Part shown: one piece after another, positions 25,699-35,615 of the stretch
Layout of the letters: every line of letters starts with the position of its first letter
How positions within the stretch are numbered: position 1 is the stretch's first letter
Origin: [Phialemoniopsis] sp. UDSM-2020
Taxonomy: Eukaryota; Ascomycota; Sordariomycetes; Thyridiales; Thyridiaceae
Assembly (NCBI GenBank): GCA_018873225.1
Contig: JAEILZ010000001.1
Location: forward strand, 1,364,001-1,428,000
Direction of reading: 5' to 3'
DNA length: 64,000 nucleotides
Translations under genes and position numbers: made by a program
Notes under the pieces: generated by a model
The model's input: only the letters and a program-made list of their open reading frames with translations
Told to the model about the DNA's origin: nothing
The model's database searches: none

Positions 25699-28600
25699 AT
25701 GGCTCTCGATCCATCCAACGGCTTCGTTGCCGCCGACAACGTCGATGGCCTCGATGACGCCGCCCTGCCCATCTTCGACGTCCAGCGGGTGTCGCTACAG
25801 TTCTCCGTCGCGGCAGACTTCGTCGCCGCGCAGGTCGCCAACAATGTGCTGATCCTCGCCCTTTCCAACGGGCGCATTCTACGTATCGATCTCAATCGCC
25901 CCGAGGACATTGACGGTATGGCTGCCTATGCTGGATCTCCCTCGTCGCACTGTCGAGCCTCTGTGAACTAACTAGACCTCTTCTTCTAGACATTGACCTG
26001 CCCAAGAAGCCCTCAGAGGTCGGAGTTATTCAGCGCATGTTCCTCGACCCCACAGCTTCACACCTCATCGTCTGCACCGCCCTCGGCGAGAACTACTACC
26101 TGCACTCCCAATCGCGGCAGCCCCGGCCGTTGGCGCGCTTACGCGGCGTGTCTATCCAAGCTGTTGCCTGGAACCCTTCGCTGCCAACGGCTTCGACGCG
26201 CGAGATTCTGTTGGGCGCTTCCGATGGGGACATCTACGAAGCCTACATCGAGACCTCGACCGAGTTCTACCGGAAGGAGGAGCGATTCGTCAAGGGGTTG
26301 CAGAAGCTACCGGACGGGCCGATCACGGGTATCTGGGCAGACAACCTCCCCGGGCGGTCTGATCAGCGCAGGGTGCTTGTGAGCACGCCGACAAGGTTGT
26401 TCCACTGGGTGGGCAGGGTAGGCCGCGTGCATCATGATGGTAGCGGCTCCATATACACAAAACTGTTCGACGGGGAGCAACCGGTCGTGCATGAGCTAGG
26501 CACGTCCTCAACAACGGGATCACTATCTACGTTGGTTGTCTCGCCTGACCCCGAGTCCGGTAGTTCTTACGAGGATGCCTCCCCTGACCGTGCATATGCG
26601 TGGCTGTCCTCACAAGGAGTCTTCCACGGAAAGCTCCTCGTAACCCCTGCCAGACCTGACCTAGGAAACAAGGTCTTTGCGGAGTCGAAGCTGACTTCGA
26701 AATCACAACTCACGCCTCCCGACCGGACAAGAAGATCGAAACCATCGACCGAGGCTATCGAAGCGATTGCGCTCACCCAGTGGCACCTCATCACTCTGAT
26801 CGGTAATCGTATAGTCGCCACAAACAGGTTGACGAACGAAGTTGTGTATGATCAGATTGTCCTTGACCCAGGCCAGAAAGCTATTGGCCTATCGGTTGAT
26901 TTACAGAAGAACACATTTTGGCTTTTTACGGGCCAGGAGATCTTTGAAGTGGTGGTTCAGGACGAGGACCGCGACATTTGGAAGATCATGCTTCGTATGC
27001 AGCAATTCGATGCCGCTCTGCAGTACGCGCATACCCCGGCTCAGAAAGACGCAGTCGCTACAGGATCAGGGGACTACTTGGTCAGCAAAAGACTTTTCGC
27101 CGAAGCCGCCGGTGTCTATGGCAAGAGCAGCAAACCGTTCGAGGAGGTCGCTTTGACCTTCATCGACAACAACGAACAAGACGCCCTGAGGAAATATCTT
27201 CTCACAAAGCTTGCAACTTTTAGCAAGTCGGCTGTGATGCAGAGGATCATGATTGCGAGTTGGCTCATTGAGATCTTCATGGCTAAACTCAACTCGCTTG
27301 ACGACACGATCATGACCAAGGCCGAGCTGTCCGAAACTTTGAACCCTGCCCAGACGAAGGAGCAGTTGGACTCTGTCAGGGCAGAATTCCAGAGCTTTTT
27401 GACCAAGTACAAATCCGATCTCGATAAGAAGACGGTGTATGATGTGATCAGCAGCCATGGACGTGAGGACGAGCTGCTTTTCTTTGCTAACGCCGTCAAC
27501 GACTACAACTATGTTCTCTCTTACTGGGTCCAGAGAGAACGGTGGACCGAGGCATTGGCAATACTCAAGCGACAGACAGACCCTGAGGTCTTTTACAGAT
27601 ACAGCAGTGTCCTGATGACACATGCGGCGTCTGAATTGGTCGAGATTTTGATGCGCCAGTCCAACTTGAAGCCGAGGAATCTCATCCCAGCACTCTTGGA
27701 GTACAACCGGATCTACAAGGGCTCCTTGCAGCAGAACCAAGCAGTTCGCTACCTGCAATATGTCGTGAACCAGCTCAATTCTGGCGACTCGGCCGTGCAT
27801 AATACCCTCGTGTCGATCTACGCCTCGCATTCATCAAAGGATGAAACCGCCCTCCTATCCTATCTAGAGTCACAAGGTGACGAGCCAAGATTCGACCCTG
27901 ACTTTGCTCTCCGATTATGCATCCAGAATCACCGCACTTTGTCGTGTGTTCACATCTATACAAATATGGGGCAGTACGTGCAGGCTGTCGATCTTGCACT
28001 ATCACACAATGAGATCGAGCTCGCATCTGTAGTCGCAGACAGGCCGATGTCCAACCCGGGACTACGGAAGAAACTGTGGCTCGCCGTGGCGCGAAAGGTG
28101 ATCTCGCAGTCCAACGGCATCAAGACGGCCATCGACTTCCTCAAGCGGTGCGACCTGCTCAAGATCGAGGACCTCATCCCCTTCTTCCCGGACTTTGTCG
28201 TCATCGACGACTTCAAGGAGGAGATTTGCGCGGCGCTCGAGGACTACAGCCGCAACATCGACGCGCTCAAGAAGGAGATGGACGAGTCGAGCCAGACGGC
28301 GGCCAACATCAAGGTCGACATCGCCGCGCTCGACCAGCGCTACGCCATCGTCGAGCCCGGCGAGAAGTGCTACGTGTGCGCGCTGCCGCTGCTGAGCCGC
28401 CAGTTCTTTGTGTTTCCTTGCCAGCACGCCTTCCACTCGGACTGCCTCGGCAAGAAGGTGCTGGAGCAGTCCAACATGGGGGTCAGCAGGCGCATCAAGG
28501 ACCTCCAGGTGCAGATCACGAAGGGGCTGGTCAGCGGCGCCAAGAAGGACGCCATGATTGCGGAGCTAGACGCTTTGGTGGCTTCGGCGTGGTGAGTACT

Positions 28601-28738
28601 ACTGCCCGTTTGACGTTGACGAGATTTGAGTCAATGCTAATACGAATGAGTAGTATACTGTGCAGCGACTTTGCCATCAAGAAGATAGATGAGCCGTTCG
28701 TCAAGGCTGGCGAAGACAGAAATGTGTGGGCACTGTGA
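25699..28738 (+). CDS. VPS18: vacuolar sorting protein VPS18/Pep3 (HOPS/CORVET core)
   Basis: A core subunit of the HOPS and CORVET tethering complexes, acting at vacuole and endosome membranes. Three exons: 25699-25915, 25990-28591 and 28654-28738, giving 967 residues. The N-terminal half is the Pep3/Vps18 beta-propeller region (LILALSNGRILRIDL, LIVCTALGENYYLHSQ). An alpha-solenoid with a clathrin-heavy-chain-like repeat follows. The C terminus carries a RING-type zinc finger: CYVCALPLL, FVFPCQHAFHSDCLGKK and, across the last intron, CILCSDFAI. Splicing of the last intron is required because the second exon otherwise stops before the final Cys pair. Third-position GC rises sharply from about 28080 to the end. 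Confidence 0.95.
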
Positions 28739-28838
28739 GGACGAATGTATTATACTACAGGTCGAGTCGAGTTGAAGAGGAGATACCCAAATAGAGCATT
28801 AATCGCTTCAAAGTTCCACTTTCACCAGGTGTGACGGT

Positions 28839-29001
28839 AAGTGGGTGTCAGAAAGGTTGACGAGTTTAGATCAATATCTACCCAAATCATTAATGGACAG
28901 AATCATCCATTCATACTAAGGCAGTGGGATAATTCTGGTTGACCAGTTGATCGTCGAGGTACAATCATAAGTAAAACCGTCAACGAATTTGTCACCCACT
29001 T
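28839..29001 (+). mobile_element. 163-bp MITE-like element, copy A
   Basis: The ends are imperfect inverted repeats of nearly 30 bp: the left reads AAGTGGGTGTCAGAAAGGTT and the inverted right end AAGTGGGTGACAAATTCGTT, both followed by GACG. It has no coding capacity. A second copy of the same length and orientation lies at 55766-55928. No target-site duplication is clear here. It sits between the convergent 3' ends of VPS18 and the next gene. Confidence 0.75.
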
Positions 29002-29204
29002 GGATGGTCATTTTAGGATGCTTGTGAGTGTTATGAAAAACTCGTAGTTGCGCCGCATATCTATCGCATAAGTACACGAGCGGAAAGGATCCTTCACTCG
29101 CCACCACCAGCCTTCGTTATCATCAGCGCCCTCGTCAAATAGGCTATCGTACCGGGTATCTCAAACAACGCTCTTCAACAGCAAAGCATCCCCCATTTGT
29201 GTCG

Positions 29205-30208
29205 CTAACACCCACAGTTGCCGTGAGGATTGTGGGTGTCCAAGTGGGTGGTATTCTGCTCCATCACCTGGTGTGCGTGCTGCATCGCCTCCTGGTGCTC
29301 TCCCTCAGGCGGCTTCTGTTCCTCCTCGTCATTCGAGGCCGCATCGTCGGCCTTGAACAGGTCCCGGATGCTCCCCTTGCCGGTCGCCCTCTGCCACACG
29401 GCGAAGCTGGTGGCGAACTCGCGGTGTGCGCCGACGTGTATGGCATTGAGCATATTCATAGCGAAATTTTGGCAGTTGTTGTTGATGAGGTTGTATGCTG
29501 CCTTCTTTTGGCGCATGTTGTAGATGACCATTTCGCCTATGTCACTTTGTCAGAACAAGGCATCTAGAGAGTGAAGTGTGGTAGACTGACCCGTCTGTCT
29601 CAGTGCTTCGTCGTTGAACGTCGTCTGGCCTACGTCGAATGTGGTCCATTCCTCGGGTACGACCTTTTCGTTGATGTAGATCACATCGAGATGCTCATCC
29701 TATATACGCAGAGCCTGGTGAGCCATCTGTACTTTGAGTTGCCAGTCATGGACGTAGTTGAAATAGCTAACCATCCACAATTGATGACAGTATCCGGAAA
29801 CTAGTAGCCCCCAGTGCTGACTGGGGTCCGGAGCCTTGTGTATGTTCTCCGTGATCATCTTGCCCAGGCCGGTCTCCTCGGCAAACCACTTGCCGGCGAA
29901 GCCGCCAACGGGATGCCAGCCGAGCTGGACGAGGCGGGGCGGCTCCGTGATGCTGGGCGGCCCCGGCGGGATGACGTTGGGTTTGTGGCCCAGGCCTAGA
30001 GACTGCTGGAGCTTGGCCTTGCTCTTGAGCATCTCATCTTGCGCTTTGTCGACGCCCTTGGCCCAATTCTCTTTTCTGTCATATCAGGTCAACGTCTGGT
30101 GCTTAGAGGCGCGGGTCCTGGCAGGGGTGCTTCTTACAAGAATGCCTTCATCCTGCTCCGCTTTGAGTGAGTGCCATGCTCGGATGGCATGGATTCGGTG
30201 TCTGACAT
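29205..30208 (-). CDS. hypothetical protein, papain-fold-like (PPPDE/LRAT-type motifs), C-terminal CGC
   Basis: I do not recognise a named family with certainty. Four exons, downwards: 30208-30138, 30075-29772, 29699-29591 and 29536-29205, giving 271 residues. A His in HWGLLVSGYCHQLW and, about 75 residues later, a Cys in YNLINNNCQNFAMNML are arranged as in permuted papain-like folds (PPPDE or LRAT groups), where they form the catalytic pair. The N terminus is short and basic, and the tail is acidic (NDEEEQKPPEGEHQEA). The last three residues are Cys-Gly-Cys, which would fit a Rab-type geranylgeranylation signal. Enzyme activity and lipid modification are both inferred. Confidence 0.75.
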
Positions 30209-31543
30209 GGCTGCGAATCTGAAATGCGATCCTTACTTCCAAGGTGTAGCCCAGCGTGAAGCTGTTTCTGTTGAGGAGCAGAAGAATTTGCGATTGTTGG
30301 ACGTTCAGAGGCTCATCTCAGATGGAAGCTGGGAATGTCTTGGCGGGGTCCTTTGTATGGAGGAATCCTCGCGCCTAATGCCTCCTCACTACTTGGACAA
30401 GATGGGGCCGCTGCGGCTGACGGAGGCAGCCAAGGGGAGCGGGAGCTTGGCGGGATTTGGCAGGCGCGTCGCGGGGGGAGGACGATGATGGGGTGTTCCT
30501 CCAATCTTATGCCAGCTCGGCGCCTCGTGAAACACATCAGCAGAGAGATGGGATTGGCTCTTCTGCATTGTTGTCCATGAGGATTGTAGGCTTGGATTTC
30601 GATTCCTTCTCAGCGACTAAATCTCGAATGAAGGATTATTCATTCACTCACCGTACGCATCCCCCAAATGGCAGGGCATTGTCATAACCCAAATACTTAT
30701 TCCAGGTACGAAGGTGACCTCTTGTCCCGAACAGGGGGACAACCACCCCGTGCCCGCCCGCATCGCCGATGAGTCTGTCTCCGCACCCGATCCGGCCTTG
30801 CATGGGTGATCCCCCGGTCTTGGCAGTCTCCAAAGCCTGGGCATCAGCACTGCCCTTCCGGGTCCGCCGGTATGTTTTCATTGCTTCAGCATTCTACTCT
30901 CAATCCAATCCCATGTTCAGATAGCACTTGATCGACTAGGTTTCGTACGCGCGATTGCAATTGACCTTTCAACGAGAGCAGGCATACTAAAAGCACTTCT
31001 CGATTCTTTCCGCTCGTCTTCTTGCTCTTCAATTCTCGCCATCCTCTTTTCTTCCTTTGATTTCCTTTTACTCTCCTCTTGCCTTCGTCTTTGTCTCTTG
31101 AAATCTTGTGCACTATGGCGAGGTCCTGTGATGGAACTCCAGTTCCAGGAACTATAGCTAGCCCGTAGCACCTGCCTGTCAACCCCCGCGGAGATGCGGG
31201 AAACGGCACAAGAAATGGAGCTTAACCAAACCAAACCTTATATCCCAGACAACCATTTTTGAAATCAGGAAGTTTAGCTTGGCTAAGAGCACTAACATGG
31301 GTCCCAATTGGCCGGGAAAGAGCGTCATCGCGAGCGTCATACGATGACCCCAGCTCCCATGGGCTCCTGCTGGAATGCAGGTACAACATGGACCTCCTTC
31401 ACAACCAATTTGCGAAGCTTAATTGCTTGGCAGACCTTCTTTAAATACTCCAATATACTTTGAAGCTCGCGGTCAATCTTTGAATCGAAGAGGACTTTCG
31501 TTGTGGCCGTGCAACGCAACTCCTGCAAGAGCTTGACCTTACC
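30209..31543. other. intergenic region upstream of nitrate reductase
   Basis: A 1.3-kb region between two divergent genes with no coding sequence recognised. It contains the candidate NirA/NIT4 site listed next and an AGATAG sequence near 30917 that fits an AreA/NIT2 GATA site. Confidence 0.45.
31186..31193 (-). promoter_or_regulatory. candidate NirA/NIT4 binding site
   Basis: On the minus strand this reads CTCCGCGG, matching the known NirA consensus CTCCGHGG. It lies about 350 bp upstream of the nitrate reductase start. One short match can occur by chance, but its position before a nitrate reductase gene supports it. Confidence 0.45.
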
Positions 31544-34500
31544 ATGCCTCACCACATACCCTGGAAAGTCAAGGTGAAGGGCCACCCGGGCTCGACGGCA
31601 GATGAAATTGCCCGTGAGCCGGACTGGACTGGCCGACATCATCACCGCATCGGATACAGGAACCGGGACAATCGGACTCCAGGTCTCACTCATCAGGATG
31701 ACGAGCTGGAGAGAGACATTGAGCAGTGGAAGCGGGATCGTGATTTTCCAGCCCGCGAGAAGAAGGAAGGCCACCTCCTCAATTTTCGGGAGCTCGTCCA
31801 GCGGCAGGAGAACTTCCATCTTCGTCGCCCGGAGAACGAAGCTCTTGGCTGGCGCTATGTCTTGAATGCTACCGAGGACTGGGTCAAAAATGAGCAGAAA
31901 TGGCCAGCCAACATCAAGAAGCAAGAAGAGCAGCAAAATAAACAGAACGGGGAAAAGGAACCGAATGGTGACCAGAAGACAACCGATGATAAAGAAAAGT
32001 CTGATTCGCAGGACTCGAAAGACCAGGATAAAAAGGAACAGCCAGAGTATACTGCCCAGCAGAAGGCCTTCCTCAAGGCTCTACAGCACGACAAGGACTA
32101 CATCTCGAAGCTGAAAATCAACGATGGGAAACGCAAATCCCCACAGACCAAGAACCGAACAACCATTTCTATTGACGAGCAGGACCAGTTCACTCCGGAC
32201 AACTGGCTCCCACGTCCATCTGATTTGATTCGGCTCACGGGCAAGCACCCGTTAAATGCTGAAGCACATCTCTCGACTCTGTATGAAGCTGGACTCATCA
32301 CTCCCAATGAGTTGCACTATGTTCGCAATCATGGCTCTGTCCCAAGGATTCTATGGGAGTTCCACAACCTTGACATCGAGTACAACGGCAAGACCACCTC
32401 GTTATCAATGAATCAGCTCAAGGACGACTATGACAGCATCAACATCCCCGTTGCACTAGCGTGCGATGGCAACCGTCGAAAGGAGCTCAACATGATTCGC
32501 AAGAGCAAGGGCTTCAACTGGGGCGCCGGTGGCGTGAGCTGTGCATACTGGAAAGGTCCGTTACTGCGCGACGTTTTGCTATCTGTCGGTATTCCGGAAA
32601 AGATTCCTAGCAAAGAGGACGGAGAACGTTTTTGGATCAACTTCGCTGGGGCAGACGAGCCAAGCGAAGGCACGTATGAAACCAGCATCCCCTTTGACTA
32701 CGCCATGGATCCCACGAACGATGTTCTTTTGGCATATAAAATGAACGACGAGTTCCTTCCACCTGACCACGGATCCCCGGTCCGCCTCTTAATCCCAGGT
32801 TATGTTGGTGGTCGCTGTGTAAAGTGGCTCAAGAGAATCTGGATCACAAACAAGGAGAATGATTCGCACTATCACATTTGGGACAATCGCGTGCTGCCCA
32901 GCTTCGTCACGGAAAAGGAAGGCGATTTTTCCAAGCTCTTGTTCAGTCATCCAGACACTGCATGCAATGAGCAGAACCTCAACTCCGTCATTGTCAAGCC
33001 TGCACAGGGTGAGAAGATACCCTTTACGGCTGCTCGCAAGGGTCGGACCTATCGTATTGAGGGTTTTGCCTACGATGGCGGTGGCCACGAAGTTCAGCGT
33101 GTCGAGGTGTCGCTCGACGGCGGCGAGAACTGGCTCTACTGTATAAGGACCTTCCCAGAGTATCCCATCCGACATGGCAAGAAGTTCTGGACCTGGCTGC
33201 ACTGGCATGTTGACGTGGAAATGGCCGAACTCTTCAAGGCCAGAAGCATCAGCGTGCGCTGCTTCAACGTTTTCAAGAATACCCAGCCGCGCGACCCCGT
33301 GTGAAACATCATGGGTATGATGAATAACTGTTGGTACGTGGTCAAGGCCGAGATTTGCGAAGACGACGACTCAGATGTGCCTTCGGTATTTTTCCGGCAT
33401 CCTACCGAGCCCGGCAACGCAGATGGAGGTTGGATGCAGCCAAGCGAGGAGAACAAAATTGCCAACGCGAAACAAGAGGCCGGAACGCCTGGAAAGCAAT
33501 TCACAAGAGAAGAGATCGAGAAGCACTCGACCGAGGACGACTGCTGGCTTGTCATAGACGGCAAGGTGTACGATGCAACGAGCGTGTTGTCCTGGCATCC
33601 CGGAGGGAAGGCCGCCATTGTTGGTCATGCCGGGAAAGTGCACCAGGAGACGAGTGACGAATTTGAGAGCATTCATGACGGCTATGCTTACCAGAAACTG
33701 AAAGGCAAGTAGCGAGAAGTCTTGCTGTACTGACATGCCTGAGCGAAGTTGTGCTAACGCTTCCGTGCATAGAATGCATCCTGGGAACCGTCACGGACAA
33801 AGCCATGAACTTCATCAAACAGACGGCGGAGGATGCCGCGAAGGAAAAGTCGAACGGTCAAGGTAATGGCAAACTGACACTGCAAAAGCACAGGTGGGTT
33901 CCTGTCAAGTTGGTCGAGAGACAGAAGGTATCAAAAGATACTCGTGTATACACATTCGAGGTTCCCAACGGCAAAGTCGAGCTGGGCCTGGGCACTTGCC
34001 AGCACGTACAGATTGGTTTCCACATGAAGGATCGCATGCTCATCCGGAGCTACACACCGACGCGGCCTGTGCTGCCTCCAAGCAAGGAGAAGCAGCAGAC
34101 GAATGGTGACAAGAACGAGAAGGGGCGCTCGATTAGGGACGGTGATGGTACTTTCGACCTTGTCGTGAAGACTTATTTCCCAGACGATAATCAGCCTGGA
34201 GGTGCAATGTCCAACATCCTCGATGTCATCCCTCTGGGAGAAGAGGTGGAGATCCGGGGACCGACGGGCGAAATCACCTACGAGGGTGCAGGCAAGTTCA
34301 CCATCGAGGGCAAGGAGCGCCACTTCAAGCGAGTCTCACTCGTCCTGGGAGGATCAGGGGTTACCCCCGGCTACTCGCTCATTGCACGCATCTCGCTCGA
34401 GGCAGGTGACAAGACGAAGTTGCGAATCCTGGACGCAAACAAGACCGAGGGTGACATCCTGATGCGCGCCGAGCTCGACGAGTTCGAGAAAAAGAATCCG

Positions 34501-34785
34501 GACCAAGTCAAGATCACGCATGTCCTGAGCAACCCCTCGGACGAATGGAAGGGTCCCAAGGGGCATGCCAATGCGGATCTGATTCGGAAGAGCCTGTTTG
34601 AGCCCGCGGAGGACAGCGTAGTGTTCTTGTGTGGACCGCCGGCCATGATACAGAAGGCTGCATTGCCAGCATTGAGAGGTGTGTAGATCAAAAGACAAAA
34701 CGGCTGGCCCCTTAATGAGTTGATACTAACCAATTGGTGTACAGACTGGGGATACAAGGAGGATGAAAATGTCTACGGTTTCTAA
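31544..34785 (+). CDS. nitrate reductase [NAD(P)H], interrupted by an in-frame TGA
   Basis: A cytosolic molybdenum enzyme reducing nitrate to nitrite. Exons: 31544-33704, 33773-34678 and 34745-34785; 1035 codons if the TGA at 33302 (codon 587) is ignored. The order is a charged N-terminal extension with a Lys/Gln/Glu-rich linker, the Mo-pterin domain (ALACDGNRRKELNM with its Cys; GFNWGAGGVSCAYWKGP), a dimerisation domain, cytochrome b5 (WHPGG and the second His in FESIHDGY), an FAD domain (RSYTPTRP) and an NAD(P)H domain (GGSGVTPGYSLI, CGPPAMIQ) ending in YKEDENVYGF. The TGA stands where relatives have Trp, and both sides stay in frame. The first intron has a GC donor. The exact N terminus is uncertain, as the frame is open about 20 codons upstream. 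It may be a recent pseudogene, a sequence error or read-through. Confidence 0.88.
33302..33304 (+). other. in-frame TGA in nitrate reductase (expected TGG, Trp)
   Basis: The codons around it read Asp-Pro-Val-stop-Asn-Ile-Met-Gly-Met-Met-Asn-Asn-Cys-Trp. It falls at the boundary between the dimerisation domain and the linker to cytochrome b5. The next in-frame ATG is at 33311. Confidence 0.85.
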
Positions 34786-35063
34786 GGCGGTTCTTGGAGC
34801 TTCTAAGTCGCTTATAGCTTTATTGCCGGAGTCACAGTTCTATAAATGATACACATATAATTATTCCCTGGTACTGTTGCTCGTTTTCGTTCACGGGATC
34901 CGCGGCCAGTCCCGACTTATCGCCATCTACAAAAGGCGCAGGCCTGGAGGTCAACCCCCTAACCAGATACCTGGTATGAAGCATCCATCACCTAACCTGA
35001 ACAGATGAATCCGTACCTAGTATAAGGTTTTGTTCTTCCCGCTATTGCCTTCCGTAACTCCAA

Positions 35064-35615
35064 CTAACAAGGGGCTGCTGTAGAAGTTCGAGCCAAGGTC
35101 AAGATGGCCACGATGGTGCCATACAGTCCCAATACCTCTGCAAAAATCAGAATCAGAACCATGCCGACGTACAGTCTGGGCTGCTGGGTGCTTGCTCGCA
35201 CTAATACGGTTGTCTAGTCAGCCAAGAGTCCCCAGTATCTTTCAGCAGTGACTTGATGTCAGTCTTCCCCCCCCCCTTACATACCTCCAGCATCACCCAC
35301 AATGCCAATAGCGAACCCGGCCGCGAGGCCGCACAGGCCGACGCTCATGCCGGCGGCGAGCTGCAGGAAGGCGACGAAGAGGGGCATGGCCTCGGTCAGC
35401 TGGTTGGAGATCTGGATGGAGGCGACGAGGCCGTAGATGCTGATGATCTGGGCCATGATGGCGCAGAGCGTGTTGTTCATGAGGCGGTCCGGACGCAGGA
35501 TGCCGCTCGAGAAGATGGCGGCCGACGACTTGGCGGTGCCGTACGAGGCGCCGAAGACGGTGAATATGATGCTGATGGCGCAGCCCATGGCGCCGAAGAA
35601 GGACTGTTTGTTCAT
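35064..35615 (-). CDS. V-type ATPase proteolipid subunit (c-type, divergent)
   Basis: A four-helix membrane proteolipid of the V-ATPase rotor that carries protons across vacuolar membranes. Two exons, downwards: 35615-35285 and 35200-35064, giving 155 residues. The best match is the c subunit (Vma3 type), with [29 protein letters not shown] reading across the intron and the essential Glu in [11 protein letters not shown] in helix 4. The N terminus is unusually short ([12 protein letters not shown]). Helix 1 has SSAAIFSSG where typical subunits have glycine-rich SGVGICA-like sequence, and helix 2 has MAQIISIYG instead of MAGIIAIYG. It is probably a paralog rather than the only c subunit, which is inference. 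Confidence 0.88.

Noticed and set aside
33302..33304. Repeat-induced point mutation as the cause of the TGA in nitrate reductase
   Set aside because: The changed base lies in a CpC context on the opposite strand, not CpA, and no other nonsense change is present in the gene.
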